Positions 34,742 to 47,700 of a stretch of DNA of 64,000 bases are shown in pieces; position 1 is the first letter of the stretch; every line of letters begins with the position of its first letter. The stretch lies in NCBI GenBank assembly GCA_037954665.1, contig JBBMOL010000198.1:930001-994000 (forward strand), written 5' to 3'. Source of the stretch: Laguncularia racemosa (lineage: Eukaryota > Streptophyta > Magnoliopsida > Myrtales > Combretaceae). A program made the translations under genes and the position numbers. The notes below the pieces were generated by a model that saw only the letters and a program-made list of their open reading frames with translations, did no database searches and had not been told where the DNA came from.

Positions 34742-36638
34742 TTCTCCCCCTCCTTATTAAAACTTTTGTCCTCAAAAGTTACCTAGAATTGGGAAGAGTT
34801 CTAGATGCTTTCGCTTTATTTCTTCTTCTAACTCCCATGTCGCTTCCTTTTCTGTTTGGTTTGTCCATTGCACTTTAATATAAGGGATTGTTTTCCATCT
34901 TAGTACTCATTCTTTAGTGTCCAAAATCCTGATTAGGCTTTCCAAAGATGTCAGATTTGGCTACACATTCAGTGGTTCTAAAGCCACTATCTGATCTGGG
35001 TCACATAGTGGGGATCTGCACCTTCTTCCATAAAGAGCTTCATATGGTGCCATCTGGATGGTTGCCTGGTAACTATTATTATAGGCAAACTCCACTAGAG
35101 GTATATGCTCATTTCAATTTCCTCCAAAGTCTAGTGCACATGCCCTGAGCAAATCTTCCAGTATTTGCATAATCCTTTCAGACTGACCATCTATCTATGG
35201 GTGGAATGTCATACTGAATTGCAATTTGGTGCCCAATGCTTTGTGTAGGCTATTCTAAGATCTACTCACAAACCTTATGTCTCTATCAGAAATGATTATC
35301 ACTAGCACTCTATGCAATCTGACTATTTCCTATATGTATACTTGAGCTAGTTTCTCTAATTTGTATCTTACTCTGATAGGTATAAAATGAGAAGACTTGG
35401 TCAATCTATATACTATAACCCAAATTCCATCTTGCTTCTCCTTAGTGTTTGGGAAGGCTACAAAGTCCATTGTCACATGTTCCTATTTCCACTCCAATAT
35501 TGGAAGAGGCTGTAATTCTCTAGCTAGTCTTTGGTGTTCTACTTTGATTTACTACCATGTGAGGCATTTAGCTACATATTCTGCTATTTCGCTCTTCATG
35601 TTTCTCCACCAATAACTACTCTTCACATCTTTGTACATTTTGGTACTTCCAAGATGTATTGTGTAGGCAGAGTGATGTGCCTCTTTCATTATCTCTCTCC
35701 TCAATTCTGCATCCCTTAGCACACATAGTCTCGTTTTGTATCTCGAGGTCCTTTATGCATCTAAGTTAAATTCTGGTGTCTTACCTTGTTCTATTCTGCT
35801 CTTGAGCTCTTAAATGTCTTTATCTTCTATTTGACTAGCTTTAATTTTGTCCATTATAGTTGGTTGAATCCTTAAAGTAGCCATTCTTGCTCCCACTTCT
35901 TATGTTAAAACTTCTAGCTCCAATTTATGTATGTCTTCTAACAACTCTTTTTCTGAAGTGATGAGAGTGGCTACATTACCCTGTTTCTTTCTGCTAAAGG
36001 CATTTGCCACCACATTGGCTTTTCTTGGATGGTATTGTATTTCCATATAGTAATCTTTGATTTACTCCAACCATCTCCTTTATCTTATATTTAGCTCTTT
36101 CTACGTAAATATGTACTTCAAGTTTCTATGGTCAGTGAAGATTTTTCACCTTTCTCCATATAAGTAATGTCTCGATAGTTTCAAAGCTAGCACTATAGCT
36201 ACTAATTCCAAGTCGTGAGTTGGGTAGTTCTTTTCATATAGTTTCAATTGTCGAGATGCATATGCTATTACTTGACCACCTTGCATCAATACATACCCCA
36301 ACCCTTAAACTGAGGCATCGCTATACACTGTAAACTCTTCTCCACTCTTGGGTAAAATCAAAACTGGTGTCGACACCAATTTCTCTTTGAGCATCTGAAA
36401 GCTAGCTTCACATCTGTCATCTCATTTGAACTTTACATTCTTCTTTATCAATCTGGTGAGAGGAGTCGCTATTTTGGAAAACCCTTCTACAAATCTCCTG
36501 TAATAGCTTGTTAGACCTAGGAAGCTTCTTACCTTTATAACTATTTTCGGTTTATGCTAGTCTACTATAGTTCTCACCTTTTCTAGGTCTACAGATATCC
36601 TATCCCTGTTAACTACATGACCCAAAAAGACTACTTAT
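34742..36638 (-). pseudogene. Element B pol C-terminal half: RT end, RNase H, integrase, chromodomain-like tail
   Basis: Read on the minus strand with many stops. The RT end and fingers (VRSFLGLTSYYRRF near 36510) are followed by RNase H (FTVYSDASV near 36330). Then come the integrase zinc region, the core (VTMDFV near 35490, IISDRDIRFV near 35280) and the QMAPYEALYGRRCRSP region (near 35050). The tail IKVQWTNQTEKEATWELEEE (near 34800-34870) is the chromodomain-type end of Tekay/Del chromoviruses. The C element splits it from 40673 onward. Confidence 0.82.
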
Positions 36639-37669
36639 TGATAGGAATAAAAATCCAACAAGACCTATCATTAGGGCAAGAACTGAAGGATTTCAAATCT
36701 TGGCGTTGAGGGCCCATTTTGAGTAGATTGACCCCGGCATTATTTATATATTAACATCTTTTCTATTATTGTTGTATTATGTATTCCAACAGGCGCACTT
36801 ATCATATTCTATAGGGTAATGGACAAACTCCCTCAGACTCAGCTTGTGGGTTATCCATGGACCGACCTGAACCGGCGATGAGCTGGGCCAATGGATCCTA
36901 TAGAAGACCGGCATCTTGAAGACCATTTCTTTTATATATTTATTCTTTTATGAACTATTTTAGTTGTATTTTGGTTTTGGGACACTTTTATTTCCATGTA
37001 ACATTCATTTATGGTTAGCCACCTTAAAAGTGGCAAACTTGTAATTTTGAGCACTTTTTTAACCCTAGAAGTAGCAAGTATAAATACTTGCTTAAGAGAG
37101 GGTTTAGGGAAGCTTATTTTTGCAGAACATACACCTCTTTTCACGTGTGAATTAGGGTTCATACCTTGGTTCCAACTCTTATCAATTTCAATTCCAAAAC
37201 TTGAAATTGTGGCGAGTGCAACATCTTGAAACTGTGAGTTATATCAATTTCATTTTGTTGTGATTTCTTTTCTTCTCTAGTGTGTTGTATCTAGGGTTGA
37301 TTAGAGATAGTTCTTGGTCAGATTTACATCTTATTGTACACGAATGCTTGTGATTATTTGAAGTACTTATCATTTGATTTGGATCATCATTGAAAAGTTT
37401 CCTTGAAAACGTGAATTTCACCATTTGGAAAAGGAATCTTACTTTACGGTTTTCTTTGTCAAATTGAGGCTTCATTTGTGTGGAATATACGATATTAGAA
37501 GGTATTATCAGTATGGTATTCTAATTATATCATTGGACATTTGGATTTCATCATATCTTCACTTGGTTCATGTCATTTTGCCCTTTTTTTGGATCCGATT
37601 TTGCCTTGACTTGAGATAGTTTTTCTTAAGTCTTTTGAATGTGCTTTCAAGAGTGTTTAGGCACATCAT
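36639..37669 (+). mobile_element. 5' LTR of C (1031 bp)
   Basis: TGATAGGAAT to GGCACATCA. GCCACCTTAAAAGTGGC is at 37018-37034 and GCAAGTATAAATACTTGC at 37074-37091. It ends at the first terminus, so it is not PBS-extended. Confidence 0.9.
37074..37091 (+). promoter_or_regulatory. Palindromic TATA box in C 5' LTR
   Basis: GCAAGTATAAATACTTGC, identical in D (9804-9821), C (20294-20311, 40111-40128) and C4 (53279-53296). It is the likely core promoter. Confidence 0.6.
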
Positions 37670-37675
37670 ATTTTT

Positions 37676-37687
37676 GGTATCAGAGCT
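37676..37687 (+). other. PBS of element C
   Basis: TGGTATCAGAGC, six bases after the LTR end; initiator tRNA-Met type. Confidence 0.88.
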
Positions 37688-38683
37688 CTTGTTGAGAGAA
37701 GGGAATTGGTTGTATTCAATTTCATGGAAGTGATCAACAATTAGGGTTGATCAAGTGGAAAAAAAACGCAATTGTGTAGTTGTTGTTGTTGTAGTTTGAG
37801 ATTGCGAAATTGTTTTGGATTGGGATTTGATTTGCAGATTGTTGGAGTTGATTTGGGAAGGTTATTATATCACTTTGTGGACACTAATTCACGTGGAAGA
37901 GCAGAAGTACAAAGTGAAGTTACTTTAGCAAATTGTATTGAAATTGTGAAACTTACCAATTGTTGTCGTGGAGTAGCTTGTGGCGTGTGGAGTTGTGAAG
38001 TTTGTTGTTTGAATTCCATTGTGTAATTCTGAATTTGTGAAGTTAAATTTGCAGATTACATTAAGTTTGGTTAGTAAGGAATTATTTGAATTCAAATCAT
38101 ATGCAATTAAGTTGTGGGAGTTAATGATTGCTATTTGAATTTGAATTCATTGTTACCAATTGAGGAAGGCTTGCAATAAGTGAATTTGTTTAAATTTCAA
38201 ATTGAAGTTGTTGCCTATTTTGTTGTGAGTTGCGGTTAGAACTTGTGGGGAGTGAAGTATATTTGTTATTATTGTCGTGGAATTAGAGTATATTTGTTGT
38301 TGTTTCCATTTCTTATTTTTGTCGTGGAGGTGGAGTGCAATTTGTTGTTGTTGCCGTAGGAGTTATTGGTGAAGTGAGTGCACCGTGATTGAGGTGTGTG
38401 TGGTGGTGTAAATTTGTGGATTTATGTGGATTAAAGGTGCTGCACATTAAGATTCATTGTGGGTGTAAAACTTTAGCGAAAAAGGAAGTGAGTAATAGAA
38501 TTTCAAATTCAAACAACTCATTAAATGTGTGAAAGTAATTGAACTAGTTACTTAAACACTTGTTGTTGAATTTAATTCTATCTACTTGGAAGTAGTGGAG
38601 TGTACTTTATTTGTGGTTTGGTTGTGTACTTGAACCTTGGAAGTGTGAAGATAATTATTGTATTGTTGGATTTTAGTACAATC
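37688..38683 (+). other. Leader of element C
   Basis: About 1 kb, rich in TTG/GTG, with no convincing coding sequence. A short open frame at 37772-38026 has no recognisable similarity. Confidence 0.65.
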
Positions 38684-39907
38684 ATGTCTAGTGAAATGTT
38701 TCATTATGCTAACATATTGCATTGGGACATGACTTCTTTTCAAACCATTGATGAGGGACAAAGAGAAAACTTGTTCCATACTTCTTGTAGGGTACAAGGA
38801 AACTTGTGCGCAGTTATTATTGATGGCGGTAGTTGTACTAACGTTGTAGCTACATCATTAGTATTGAAGTTGAAACTTGAAACTATCCCACATCCTAAAC
38901 CCTATACATTACATTGGTTGAATGATCAAGATGGTCTCTGTGTAACCCAAAGGGCTAGGGTACCCTTCAGTGTAGGGGACAAGTACTATGATGAGCTTGA
39001 ATGTGATATTCTTCCTCTTTGTGCATCCCATATATTACTTGGTAGACCATGGTTGCATGACAGGATGGTATTACATGATGGGTATAGAAATACTTATATG
39101 TTTAAAAAGGATAGTAAACGTATAGTATTGAACCCTATGTCACCATTAGAGGTCCAGGAGATGCAAAAACAGATAAAACAACCATCACAGAATCTTGAGG
39201 ATCATAGCCACATGATCAAACCATCAGAGGACCAAACTGTGCAGATGCAGACACTGATGTACCAACCTTTAGAGGATCCTGATGATCATAGTTAGACGAG
39301 CAGACCACCAGAGAGCCAAACTGTTCAGAGACAGTTATGTTCACCATCAGAGGTTTTAGAGGGTAATGAGCAGTTGGTCCAACCATTAGAAGACCATGAG
39401 GATCAGCAACATACAGATGAGTTAGAAAAAGAGGAAACAGTTTCAGTGGAACAGGTTAATACAGGGGTAACTTTAGTGGATAATGGGTCATTATTTATGT
39501 TGTAGAAGAGATACATATTGGAAATGGAGGAGAGAAGACAATCACCACCTGTAGTATTTCAGATATTGGGATTCTGCAGAGATATTTCTTCAGGTGACTT
39601 GCTAGGAGGAAACAAAGTCTCTACTACATTTGATCTACTAGATTTGAGGACAAATCTTTTTGAGGCCCGAGGAAATGATAGGAATAAAAATCCGACAAGA
39701 CCTATCATTAGGGCAAGAACTGAAGGATTTCAAATCTTGGCGTTGAGGGCCCATTTTGAGCAGATTGACCCTGGCATTATTTATATATTAACCTCTTTTC
39801 TATTATTGTTGTATTATGTATTCCAACAGGCACACTTATCATATTCTATAGGGCAATGGACAAACTCCCTCAGACTCAGCTTGTGGGTTATCCATGGACC
39901 GACCTGA
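38684..39907 (+). pseudogene. Protease-only protein of element C with LTR-encoded tail
   Basis: From the ATG at 38684 (MSSE, a gag-type start) about 25 residues lead straight into protease QRENLFHTSC. The catalytic VIIDGGSCTNV is near 38815-38850, then HILLGRPWLHD (about 39030). The frame stops at 39295 and has another stop near 39504. It is otherwise in phase to 39907, through DLRTNLFEARG and the LTR start at 39676, ending in an Arg-rich RPIIRARTEGFQ segment and a hydrophobic stretch. Capsid and zinc knuckle are absent. Retropepsin normally cleaves Gag-Pol; what it would cleave here is unknown. Confidence 0.82.
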
Positions 39908-40667
39908 ACCGGCGATGAGCTGGGCCGATGGATCCTATAGAAGACCGGCATCTTGAAGACCATTTCTTTTATATATTTAATCTTTTATGAACTATTTTGG
40001 TTGTATTTTGGTTTTGGGACACTTTTATTTCCATGTAACTTTCATTTAGGGTTAGCCACCTTAAAAGTGGCAAACTTATAATTTTGAGCACTTTTTTAAC
40101 CCTAGAAGTAGCAAGTATAAATACTTGCTTAAGAGAGGGTTTAGGGAAGCTTATTTTTGCAGAACATACACCTCTTTTTATCAATTTCAATTCCAAGACT
40201 TGAAATTGTGGCGAGTGCAACATCTTGAAATTGTGAGTTATATCAATTTCATTTTGTTGTGATTTCTTTTCTTCTCTAGTGTGTTGTATCTAGGGTTGAT
40301 TAGAGATAGTTCTTGGTCAGATTTACATCTTATTGTACATGAATTCTTGTGATTATTTGATGTACTTATCATTTGATTTGGATCATCATTGAAAAGTTTC
40401 CTTGAAATCGTGAATTTCACCATTTGGAAAAGGAATCTTACTTTATGGTTTTCTTTGTCAAATTGAGGCTTCATTTGCGTGGAATATATGATATTAGAAG
40501 GTATTATCAGTATGGTATTCTAATTATATCATTGGACATTTGGATTTCATCATATCTTCACTTGGTTCACGTCATTTTGCCCTTTTTTTAGATCCGATTT
40601 TGCCTTGACTTGAGATAGTTTTTCTTAAGTCTTTTGAATGTGCTTTCAAGATTGTTTAGGCACATCA
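39676..40667 (+). mobile_element. 3' LTR of C (992 bp)
   Basis: Nearly identical to the 5' LTR except for a deletion of about 39 bp near 40169, downstream of the TATA palindrome (40111-40128). Confidence 0.9.
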
Positions 40668-41400
40668 CTTATTGTAGCTAAAATTCACATTTACTGAATT
40701 TGGCATACAACTTCTCACTTTGTAATATGCCTAATACCGATCTCAGGTATTCTTCATGCTCCTATGTGCTTTTAGTGTATATCGGGATATCGTCTATAAA
40801 GATAATTACAAACTTATCAAGGAAATCCATGAATACTCTGTTCATTAAATCCATGAATGTCGCCGGTGCATTCGTTAATCCAAAGTGCATCACTAGAAAC
40901 TCGTAATGTCCATATCTAGTTCTAAATGCTGTTTTCTGGATGTCCTCTTCTTTGATTTTTAATTGGTGGTAACCTGATCTCAAGTCTACATTGGAGAACA
41001 CCCGAGCTCCCTACAATTGGTCAAATAGGTCATCTATCCTGGGAAGAGGATATTTGTTCTTGATTGTGACCTTGTTTAACTCTCTATAGTCTATATAGAG
41101 TCTCATACTTTCATCTTTTTTCTTCATAAACAGGACTAGTGTACCCCAAGGAGAGACATTGGGTCTTATAAAACCATTATCTTGTAGCTCATGTAATTGT
41201 TTCCTTAACTCTTCCAATTCCATTGGTGCTATCTTATAGACTGGTTTTGATATAGATACTGTACCCTATACCAAGTCGATGTTAAATTCTATTTCCTTGG
41301 CTAGGGGTAAACTAGGAAGATTTTCTAGAAACACATCAGGAAATTCCCTCACTATCAATATTCCTTCCATCCTAACTTCTTCACTGGCTTCAACAAATAT
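40668..41400 (-). pseudogene. Element B RT N-terminal half
   Basis: Open pieces 41223-41011 and 41001-40762 encode DYRELNKVTIKNKYPLPRID, then VFSNVDLRSGYHQLKI, FGLTNAPATF and the catalytic FIDDIPIY (the YVDD/FIDD box). A stop separates the pieces. RT copies element RNA into DNA. The protein continues at 36638 beyond the C insertion. Confidence 0.82.
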
Positions 41401-41900
41401 GGTTGCTAGTACACTTTTTCCCCACATCTCATAAGTAAGTAATCTAGTGGGTCTCTATACTTCAAGCTTGTATTCAAAATATCCATCCCCATGTGTATTA
41501 AACTGTACCACCATGTTGTGGCAGTCAATTATGGCATGATATTTTGACAGCTAACTGACACCCAAAATAATGTCAAACTCTATCATCTTTAATACCAGGA
41601 GGTCTGTTAGCAATAGCATCAACCTACCATGTATTTCTATTCTCACTCATCTACATATCCTACTTATTCTTCCTCTTACTCCTAAAGGAGTACTAGCAGC
41701 TAAGCAATCATTCATATTTTCAACATCCAAAGCACATGCATGGACAGAATTCTCAAACACACAGGATATAGATGCACCGATATCGAATAGCACATATGCA
41801 TTGCAATAGTGTATTGGAAGCATACCCGTAATGTTGTCTACATTCGGGATATCTTGGTACTGCTGCTGATGAATGGCAAACACCTTGGTAGGAACTCTTT
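41401..41900 (-). pseudogene. Element B protease
   Basis: The open stretch 41883-41647 contains AYVLFDIGASISCVF. The active-site triad normally reads D-T/S-G, and here the middle residue is Ile, so catalysis would be lost. It lies between the zinc-knuckle and RT regions, as in chromoviruses. Confidence 0.75.
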
Positions 41901-43088
41901 TTATAGGATCTCCTGCTTGTGGTCTACCTCCCTATCCTCTCACTAGAGGTTTAGCTACCTATTGAAGTGGCCCTACTTGGTTTTTGATTTGTCCTTAAGG
42001 ATAGTTGACTACCTTGTGTCCCCTCTTGTTACACATATGATAGAATATTAGGGGAACCAACCTTTCGGTACAATGTCTATTAATGTGCCTTGTCTTCCCA
42101 CAAGAGAAACATGCCCTATCTGGCCATCTACACTCTCTTAACTCATGAGGTTCATAACATCTGGGACTTTTCGCATTTGTGCCTGTTGCAGTGAGTGCCA
42201 AAGGCACTTGCTTGATCTGGAGAGGAGATGCTACAGCTCGGGTGTTCTGCTTTGTAGCAAGTGATGTCTTTTACCCCTATCTTGTCCCATTCCACCATAG
42301 GCAAGTCTTTTTCCTAAAGCTATTGCTGCTCTATGGCTCCTCTATTCTTCTATAATTTTTTTTTTCTACTTAAGGTACTTTGCTTTGTCTACCATTTTAG
42401 CATAGGTATTTAGCTGAAAGGCCCCTACTACAAGTTGTAGGTCAAATTCCAATCCTCTCTGGAACCTTCTGGCTTAGGACCTATCATCATTGTGTATATT
42501 TTCGGGAAGGAACTGAATAAGGAGATTTAGCTTTGCCTCATACTCTTCAACCATTCAGTTCCCTTATTCGCAGTTGTAGTAATCATTCTCCATTCTGTCT
42601 TTGGAGTTGTTGGGGAAATATCTTTGATAAAACAGCTCCTTAAATACCGCCTAGTTCATGCAATCCCTTGCAAGTCTAGGTACTGAAGCCTACCATTTTG
42701 TTGTAGTTCCCTTCAGCATGAATGTAGCATAATTCACCTTCCTATCTTCTAGTATCTGGAAGGTAGCAAAAGCCTTCTCAATTTCTTGTACCTAATCCTT
42801 AACTTCGATTGGGTTATCCACTATGGGGTTAAATTCCTTAGCCACTCTTATGAACCTATCAAAGCTGATGGGTTTGTTAGCATTCCTGTGCTGTGGGACA
42901 TTAGGGGCTTGGGGTTGTTATGCCAATAGTCCCACCAGGCGGTTCACAATATGCAGTAGCTACACTGTCTCTTTAGCCATTTGACCTCTTTCCCCTTGTA
43001 GTCGTGGGTTTTGAGTTTCCTCCTCATTAGGGTTATCATACCTAGCACCCCTTCCAATTCCTGATCCGGTAATTCTTCTTAGAGTCAT
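41901..43088 (-). pseudogene. Element B Gag
   Basis: The likely start is the ATG at 43088 (MTLRRITGSG). Many stops follow. Recognisable parts are the RFIRVAKEFNP-type capsid opening (about 42830), a zinc knuckle CFSCGKTRHINRHC (42080-42125) and a second, decayed knuckle (CHMCNKRGHK, about 42020). Confidence 0.75.
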
Positions 43089-43520
43089 TTTGTTTAAGAA
43101 GAGACAACCAGACCTACTTATGTTAGCATCAGTCATGGTCAGCTTCACAGTGTGTAAGTATATAGACATATATCACTACACATAGGTCTATTTATATATA
43201 AAGCTTAGCGGTTAGAAGAATATAAGTAAAGTAATAATACAAGAAGATAATTACATAATTAAGTAAACATCCCATATTTTACCTACTCTCATCATGTCTC
43301 ACTATCTTACAAATCTAGTGCTTAATCCTTCTACATATCATATCTTAGACTCTATTGTTTAAAACTTAAGTCTATTGATTATCGCTTAGTGCTAAGGATC
43401 ATTACCTAAGCTCTTCAAGATCAATAACCTATGCTCTATAGATCAAAACTTAGGTCATAAAGATTATCAACCTATTCTTTATAGATTCAAACTTAAGTCT
43501 GTAAAGATCATAAAACTAAA

Positions 43521-43532
43521 GCTTCGATACCA
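43521..43532 (-). other. PBS of element B, mutated
   Basis: Minus strand TGGTATCGAAGC, a two-base variant of the tRNA-Met match, next to the LTR start at 43540. Confidence 0.6.
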
Positions 43533-43882
43533 CCTAAGCTGTAACACCTCGAAACCCAAACAGTGTTATTACCCGCCACATGTCTTTATCTCACAAAAAC
43601 ATGTTAAGGTTTTGAATCAACTTTGATACACTTTAACTTGTAAGTCCTATATAAGAGCATTTTATATATCCTCTAAATTCAAAAAATAACTTAAAACCTA
43701 TCAAACATCCCTTAAAAAGGTACTATCTATCACAGCAAAATAACATAATCTCCCAAATCTTAATCACCATAATAATAAAGGTAATCTTCATCTTCTTTGT
43801 AGCTTACCCAAACCCAAGTCATCTTTTAGGTTTTCATCTCCCTCAACACCTGCATTTAAAAAAAGGTTCCCCGAAGGGTAAG

Positions 43883-44748
43883 TGATACGAAATCGGTTTG
43901 CTCTGATACCAAACTGATACGAACCATGCCAACGTGTGACGAAACCCAATACCAATACGTTTGGAATTTGCTACCCAAGATGCCAAACACACTCAAGTGG
44001 AAACCGGTTGCCTATAAGTGAGACAAGAACCTTGGTATAATATGTAGACGCCACAATCGGGATGAAAGACCGATTGATAAGTCGGGATGAACGCCACAGA
44101 ATAAAAATCCGATAAGTTCTAGATTAGTTCTTTAAAGAACCAAGAGAGGAATTCTCTCAAAGTGTTTTCAAACTTGTATGTTGTATATTCTATTTTCTAT
44201 CTTGTATCTAAACCCTAGGAGCTTTATATTAGGGTTTACAATTCATAACAATGATGCCCCAAAAAGAGATAGCTTCAATAAGTTGCATAAAATAACAAAA
44301 CAATAACTTAAAAGCCGGCAGCGTGGGAATGAAGGTCGGCGGCCTTGGAGCCGACGTTAGAGATGTACACGACCGTGTACTTCTAGTCGTGTATCTTTCT
44401 ATGGAAATTCTTGACACCATACACGACCGTGCCTCTGAACCGTGTATACGACCATGTATGATTCTGTGTAACCTCCAGACTCCTACACGGTCGTGCCTTG
44501 TAAAGACATGCCCTCTTCAACCCGTATCCGTTATGACTTGTACAAGAGCAAGGGCATTCCCATGGTTGTTCCAATCCTTTCTAACTTCATGATTGCTCCA
44601 ATCCTTTCCGACTTCATGGACATCCTTTATCAACCCATTAAGTGCTTCCTTTAATCGTTTCACTCGAGTTCTTGTGATCGGTCCAGGTGGCACTTCAAGA
44701 GGATCCACATTCCATCTTCTGGCTTGGCTCCCATTATGGCTCTCATCA
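43883..44748 (-). mobile_element. 3' LTR of A0 (866 bp)
   Basis: Extended subtype: it ends with the 32-bp extension holding an antisense TGGTATCAGAGC at about 43899-43910. It has one palindromic repeat unit (44365-44425) versus three in the 5' LTR, which explains most of the 114-bp length difference. It encodes the last ~77 residues of pol (44748-44517). Confidence 0.88.
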
Positions 44749-47700
44749 TTCCCCTCCTCTTGAAAAGGATTTGTCCTCAAATCATCGCTTGCATCAAAAG
44801 GATTCAAATCAGTAACATTAAATGTAGCATTTACTTGATACTCACCTGGTAAATCTATCTTATATGCATTATCATTAATGCGCTCAAGAATTTGAAATGA
44901 TCCATCGCCTCTAGGAAGTAGTTTAGATCGACACTGCATAAGAAACCGCTCTTTGCGCATGTGAACCCAAACCCAGTCTCCAGGTTTAAAGACAGCTTGT
45001 CGACGACCCTTGTTGGCTTGTTTCACATACTGCTCTGTTCTTCGCTCAATGTTTAGCCTTGCCTTCTCATGGATCTGTTTAACAAATTTTGCTTTTTTCT
45101 TGCCATCTAGATTAACATACTCAGAAATAGGCAGAGGTGATAAATCTAAAGGAGTTAGTGGATTAAAACCATACACGATTTCAAAAGGAGTAAACTTAGT
45201 AGCAGAATGCATTGTGCGATTATAGGCAAATTCAACATGCGGCAAACAATCCTCCCAACTCTTAATGTTCTTTTTAATGATAACCCTCAACAAAGTAGAT
45301 AAAGTTCGATTTACTACCTCAGTTTGACCATCAGTCTGTGGATGACAAGTAGTAGAAAACAATAACTTAGTTCCTAACTTAGCCCACAAGGTCTTCCAGA
45401 AGTAGCTCAAGAACTTAGCATCTCTATCCGATACGATTGTTCTAGGCATACCATGTAATCTCACAACTTCCCTAAAGAACAAATTGGCAATATTGCAAGC
45501 ATCATCTGTTTTGTGACAAGGAATGAAATGTGCCATTTTAGAGAATCTATCCATGACTACAAAAATAGAATCTCGACCATGTCTAGACCTGGGTAATCTT
45601 AACACAAAATCCATGGAAATATCTACCCAAGGCTCATGAGGAATGGGAAGTGGGGTATAAAGCCCTTGAGGTTGGACTCTAGACTTTGCTTGCTTACACG
45701 TGACACATCGCTCACAAATCCTCTGAACATCTCGTTTCATGTGAGGCCAATAGAAGTGTTCCTGCAATACCCCTAAGGTTTTAACTACTCCAAAATGTCC
45801 CATTAAACCTCCTCCATGAGACTCCCTCACTAGTAATTCTCTTAAAGAACAAATTGGAATGCATAGTCTACTATCCCTAAACAAGAATCCTTCATGTTTA
45901 TAAAACTTACCATGACCACTCTTCTCACAATGCACATACTCTTCACAAAAATCTCGATCAGTAGCATACAATTCCTTAATGTGCTCAAAACCAAGCAGTC
46001 TAGAACTAAGAGTAGAGATAAGAGCATACCTTCTAGAAAGTGCATCAGCAACAACATTCTCTTTACCTTGCTTGTAGTGGATGACATAGGGAAATGTTTC
46101 GATGAACTCCACCCAACGAGCATGCCTTTTGTTTAGCTTATGTTGTCCCTTCAAGTACTTTAAGGATTCATGGTTAGTGTGGATCACGAACTCTTTTGGC
46201 CAAAGATAGTGTTGCCAAGTCTCCAGTTCTCGAACCAAGGCATATAACTCCTTGTCATAAGTAGGGTAATTCAAGGTTGCCCCACTTAGCTTCTCGCTAA
46301 AGAATGCAATTGGTCTTCTCTCCTGCATGAGCACTGCTCCAATACCTAATCTTGAAGCATCACACTCAATTTCAAACCTTTTAGAGAAATTAGGTAAAGC
46401 AAGTAATGGTGCCTGAGTCAGCTTATTTTTAAGCGTCTGAAAGGCCTTCTCTTGTTGCTCTCCCCATCTGAACCCCACGTTCTTCTTAATTACCTCAGTA
46501 AGTGGTGCTGCAATGGTACTGAAATCCTTCACAAACCTCCTGTAAAAGCTCGCTAGTCCATGGAAACTTCGCACATTACCTACATTAGTTGGACTAGGCC
46601 ATTCTTGGATCGCACGAATCTTTTCTTCATCAACCTGTATCCCCTGTGCACTAACAACAAAACCAAGAAACACAAGTTTGTCTGTGCAAAAAGTGCACTT
46701 CTTGAGGTTAGCATATAATTGCTCCTTTCGAAGCACTTCTAAAACATCCCTCAAGTGAAATATATGGTCCTCCAAACTCTTGCTGTAAATGAGGATATCA
46801 TCAAAATAGACAACCACAAATTTCCCAATAAAAGTCCTCAAAACATGGTTCATAAGTCTCATAAAAGTACTAGGTGCGTTAGTTAAACCAAAAGGCATTA
46901 CTAACCACTCATACAATCCATATTTTGTTTTAAATGCGGTTTTCCATTCATCACCTTCTTTCATTCTAATTTGGTGATATCCGCTTTTCAGATCAATTTT
47001 GGAAAAGACACTAGACCCATGTAACTCATCTAACATGTCATCTAAGCGGGGAATGGGATGACGATACTTTACCGTGGTGTTGTTGATGGCGCGACAGTCA
47101 ACACACATTCTCCATAACCCATCCTTCTTAGGCACCAAAATCACAGGCACTGCACATGGGCTCATGCTTTCTCTCACGTACCCCTTCTCCATTAATTCAT
47201 CGACCTACCTTTGGAGTTCCTTTGTCTCCTCTGGATTGCTCTTATAAGCCGGTTTGTTTGGAATCGATGCTCCGGGTACTAGGTCAATCTGGTGCTCAAT
47301 ACCACGAATAGGTGGTAATCCCTTTGGAATCTCCTCAGGGAAGACATCTTCAAAGTTCTGCACAATAGACACAACCACACTAGGCAAAGAGTTAAATAGT
47401 TCGTTAGTATTCAAACAAGTTTTCTTAAAAACCAGCAACAACATAGGTTGCTTCATCACTAACGCTCTCCTCACTACACTTGCTCTTGCCACACAACTCT
47501 CCTTTTGCAAGGCTGCACTCTCCTTTTCACTCACTACCAAAGTTGATCCCCCTTCAACTTGGTCTCTCACACTCTTTCCAGCCTTCCTCTCTTTTTCCTT
47601 TTGATATCGACTTTTGTGTTCCTTTTCTTTCTCGCTGTCTTTCGCTCTCTCACTCTCCCTCTGTTTTTCACTCACCTTATATTTTGCAAAAGACTGTTGT

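Larger units (their letters stand above)
36639..40667 (+). mobile_element. Complete family C element without gag, RT or integrase (4029 bp)
   Basis: A perfect TSD cttat (36634-36638 and 40668-40672) lies in element B pol. LTRs are 36639-37669 and 39676-40667. The PBS is 37676-37687 and the purine-rich GAGGAAA precedes the 3' LTR. The 2-kb interior encodes only a protease and a tail running into the 3' LTR. Movement must have depended on another element. Confidence 0.92.

Noticed and set aside
47254..47604. Plus-strand frames over A0 and A4 (also 47480, 48093, 54854, 55140)
   Set aside because: They lie antisense to well-supported protease and linker coding sequence.
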